This document shows positions 61,302 to 62,878 of a stretch of DNA of 62,878 bases, one piece after another (position 1 is the stretch's first letter; the number at the start of each line of letters is the position of its first letter). Made by a program: the position numbers and the translations under genes. Below the pieces are notes generated by a model that was not told the DNA's origin, ran no database searches, and saw only the letters and a list, made by a program, of their open reading frames with translations. The stretch is taken from NCBI GenBank assembly GCA_020852275.1, contig JADZBE010000025.1, positions 1-62,878 of the forward strand, written 5' to 3'. Source of the DNA: Phycisphaerales bacterium. GTDB taxonomy: Bacteria; Planctomycetota; Phycisphaerae; UBA1845.

Positions 61302-62878
61302 CTATTGAAAAGCATGACGGGAGGCAAGGGAGAACGTTTGCGCGCCTTCAAACGGGTTGTCCTGCGTGGGGTTGTGCTTGACCTTGACCCGGAACTCCAG
61401 CTCCGCGCCCTGTCCATGCTGCGTGTACCTGACCTGGCGGGCATTGTCTTCAGGGTTTCCGTCATCCGGGGCATACGTGCCCACTGTGGTAGCCGCATCA
61501 CTCCAATCGCCGCCAGGAGATTTCTTCTGAAGGATGATGTCCAAGTTTGCGGGAGAGGGGTAGTTATTAGCGTCCACAACGGGCGTATCCTCGTCAGCCA
61601 TTGACCGTTCCCAGACACCGGTGATTACAACCTCGTCATTGGCTGGAACGGAAGCGAGATAGTACGTAACAGCATCATCCGGATCATCGAGGATGCCCGT
61701 GACAATGCGGTTTCGCTGTGCAACTGCAGTCAATGCGTTCAACATTCCCCAGCCGCCCTGTTCATCCCATGCCGACTGCCGGGTCTGCCCATCGACCAGG
61801 AGGGCCCAGTCCGTCGTATTGACAAGAACTGCGTGAATCTCGGATGTCTTGATGCTCGGCCTTGCCTGCTTCAGCAGCGCAATGACGCCGGAGACATGAG
61901 GAGCTGCGAGGCTCGTTCCGCTGGCATTTTCGAAGCCGGACGAGAACCCGTATGTCGTGTGAATGCTGATTCCAGGCGCGCACAGGTCCGGCTTCCTGCG
62001 ATCATCATCAGTCGTTCCCGGGGATGTTGTGTCCGAAATAACGTTCGCATCGCGTGCATCGCCATCACCGCCGAGATCGTCATAATTCCCCACAGAAATG
62101 CAATTGTAAGCGCCTGATGGAGGAGAGATTTCGTCCGTAACACTTGTATTGCCGCATGAATGGACAAACGAGCTCCCACTTGTGTACACAATGTAATCCA
62201 CGTTCATTGAATATATCGAGCTCGCACGCGTGTCATCTGCCCCAATGGCGACGGCGCCGCGACAATAATTGATGAGGTCGGCATTGCCTCCATTGTTGGA
62301 TGATACCGCCCATGAAAATGCAGGCAGCGTGCGCGCCCACGATTCCGATGGGAAAGCGGTGCAGCAGGTGGGTAATGTGTTTGAGTACCTTACTTTGGCG
62401 TTGATGAGCGTCGCCTCATAAGCAATTCCGACGTGTTCATCGTAGCCTTCCCCGCCAGAACATGGATTTGCAACATTCGGTTGGCAAAAGACGACGCCGG
62501 CCACGGTTGTACCGTGACCGGGAGAGCACCCATTGTCGGCATCCTGGCACGATGAGGTGTCAATGGAAAAGTCGTTGGAGACTCGCTCGTTCGCCGCCGG
62601 TAGCCTGCTATGGAGCATTACTCCATCATCTACGATCGCCAACCGAACACCGCTGCCCTTGTATGGGATGCTTGATACTGAGCAGTGCACTTCGTCGGCT
62701 AGAATGTTCTTCCGACTCTTGTCCAGCATCGGCCCCATCGGGATGTCGAAGCTGACGCGCTTGATGGACGCCGTCTCCCGGATGGCTTCAAACGCTCTGC
62801 GGTCTGCGCGGATGGCCAGGAGCTTGCTGGACTCGCTCACGCGCCGGACGTTTTCGCCGAGCACCGACCGCAGACTCT
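61302..62878 (-). CDS. subtilisin-like (S8) protease, N-terminus beyond window
   Basis: At least 524 residues, with the frame still open at the window edge. Catalytic Asp is in LAIVDDGVMLHS, His in PGHGTTVAGVVF, oxyanion-type Asn in VHSCGNTSV, and Ser in ASGTSLAAPHVSGVIALLKQ. The C-terminal beta region (PVVDANNYPSPANLDIILQK, TYAPDDGNPEDNARQVRYTQ, FRVKVKHNPTQDNPFEGAQT, SLASRHAFQ) is closely related to that of the protease at 35349. It heads the second subtilisin/partner module; the partner gene begins ten bases downstream. Confidence 0.93.
   Translation of the reverse strand, partial: SLRSVLGENVRRVSESSKLLAIRADRRAFEAIRETASIKRVSFDIPMGPMLDKSRKNILADEVHCSVSSIPYKGSGVRLAIVDDGVMLHSRLPAANERVSNDFSIDTSSCQDADNGCSPGHGTTVAGVVFCQPNVANPCSGGEGYDEHVGIAYEATLINAKVRYSNTLPTCCTAFPSESWARTLPAFSWAVSSNNGGNADLINYCRGAVAIGADDTRASSIYSMNVDYIVYTSGSSFVHSCGNTSVTDEISPPSGAYNCISVGNYDDLGGDGDARDANVISDTTSPGTTDDDRRKPDLCAPGISIHTTYGFSSGFENASGTSLAAPHVSGVIALLKQARPSIKTSEIHAVLVNTTDWALLVDGQTRQSAWDEQGGWGMLNALTAVAQRNRIVTGILDDPDDAVTYYLASVPANDEVVITGVWERSMADEDTPVVDANNYPSPANLDIILQKKSPGGDWSDAATTVGTYAPDDGNPEDNARQVRYTQHGQGAELEFRVKVKHNPTQDNPFEGAQTFSLASRHAFQ

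Overview
The window looks like a chromosomal stretch from an uncultured, high-GC member of the Planctomycetota, probably of the Phycisphaerae type. I infer this from gene families rather than any marker gene. The signs are secreted proteins ending in dockerin-like Ca-binding repeats (DIDRDGDTDLDDH type), a zinc-ribbon membrane protein of the CGYPLRGL type, a VPxPA/PEP-CTERM-like sorting tail, a prepilin-type pseudopilin ending in an H-X9-DG-like region, a VIT plus vWA protein, and many short GC-rich hairpin repeats between genes. No rRNA, tRNA or CRISPR array was found.

Layout. 1-7,180: a tandem array of RHS core/tip cassettes. Three carry different C-terminal tips and each is followed by a small gene in the immunity position; the fourth is a broken copy. 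7,560-9,305: ClpS-like adaptor and LysA, transcribed leftward. 9,659-12,273: a PEP-CTERM-like secreted protein, a degenerate cyclophilin and a zinc-ribbon protein. 12,639-15,463: histidine kinase plus sigma-54 response regulator. 15,670-20,107: glycine-rich secreted protein, MarC transporter, MarR regulator, and a Tyr-rich secreted protein with a good terminator. 20,285-26,229: VIT/vWA protein, TruB with an internal decapeptide repeat, a WalJ-like hydrolase and a pseudopilin. 26,306-34,000: secreted GH13 enzyme with dockerin, FAH-family protein, GcvT-GcvH, and a YmdB-type phosphoesterase.

34,344-37,430: subtilisin plus secreted partner. 37,994-39,592: cyclophilin-FKBP fusion and QueD. 39,737-43,607: Cys-rich protein, CxxCH protein, lipoprotein and DinB-like protein. 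43,890-44,669: solitary DpnI-type nuclease gene interrupted by one nonsense codon. 44,821-51,102: S9 peptidase, YugP-like metallopeptidase, HAD-like protein and Ycf46-like AAA ATPase. 51,579-54,641: FHA-GAF-PP2C phosphatase and FbaB aldolase. 54,692-56,530: a DUF6932-like module bounded by a second copy of the fba 3' end, then decayed genes. 57,347-62,878: a dockerin subtilisin and a second subtilisin/partner module with two partner paralogues.

The housekeeping genes (lysA, truB, gcvTH, fba, queD) are scattered singly or in pairs among secreted and accessory genes. The most unusual content is the RHS cassette array, whose truncated members share one 5' breakpoint; the repeated subtilisin/partner module; several families of mobile-looking hairpins with compensatory stem changes, one of which broke an RHS copy; a 136-bp MITE-like element nested inside another repeat; and the duplicated fba 3' end. 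All function calls come from reading motifs by eye, with no database search.
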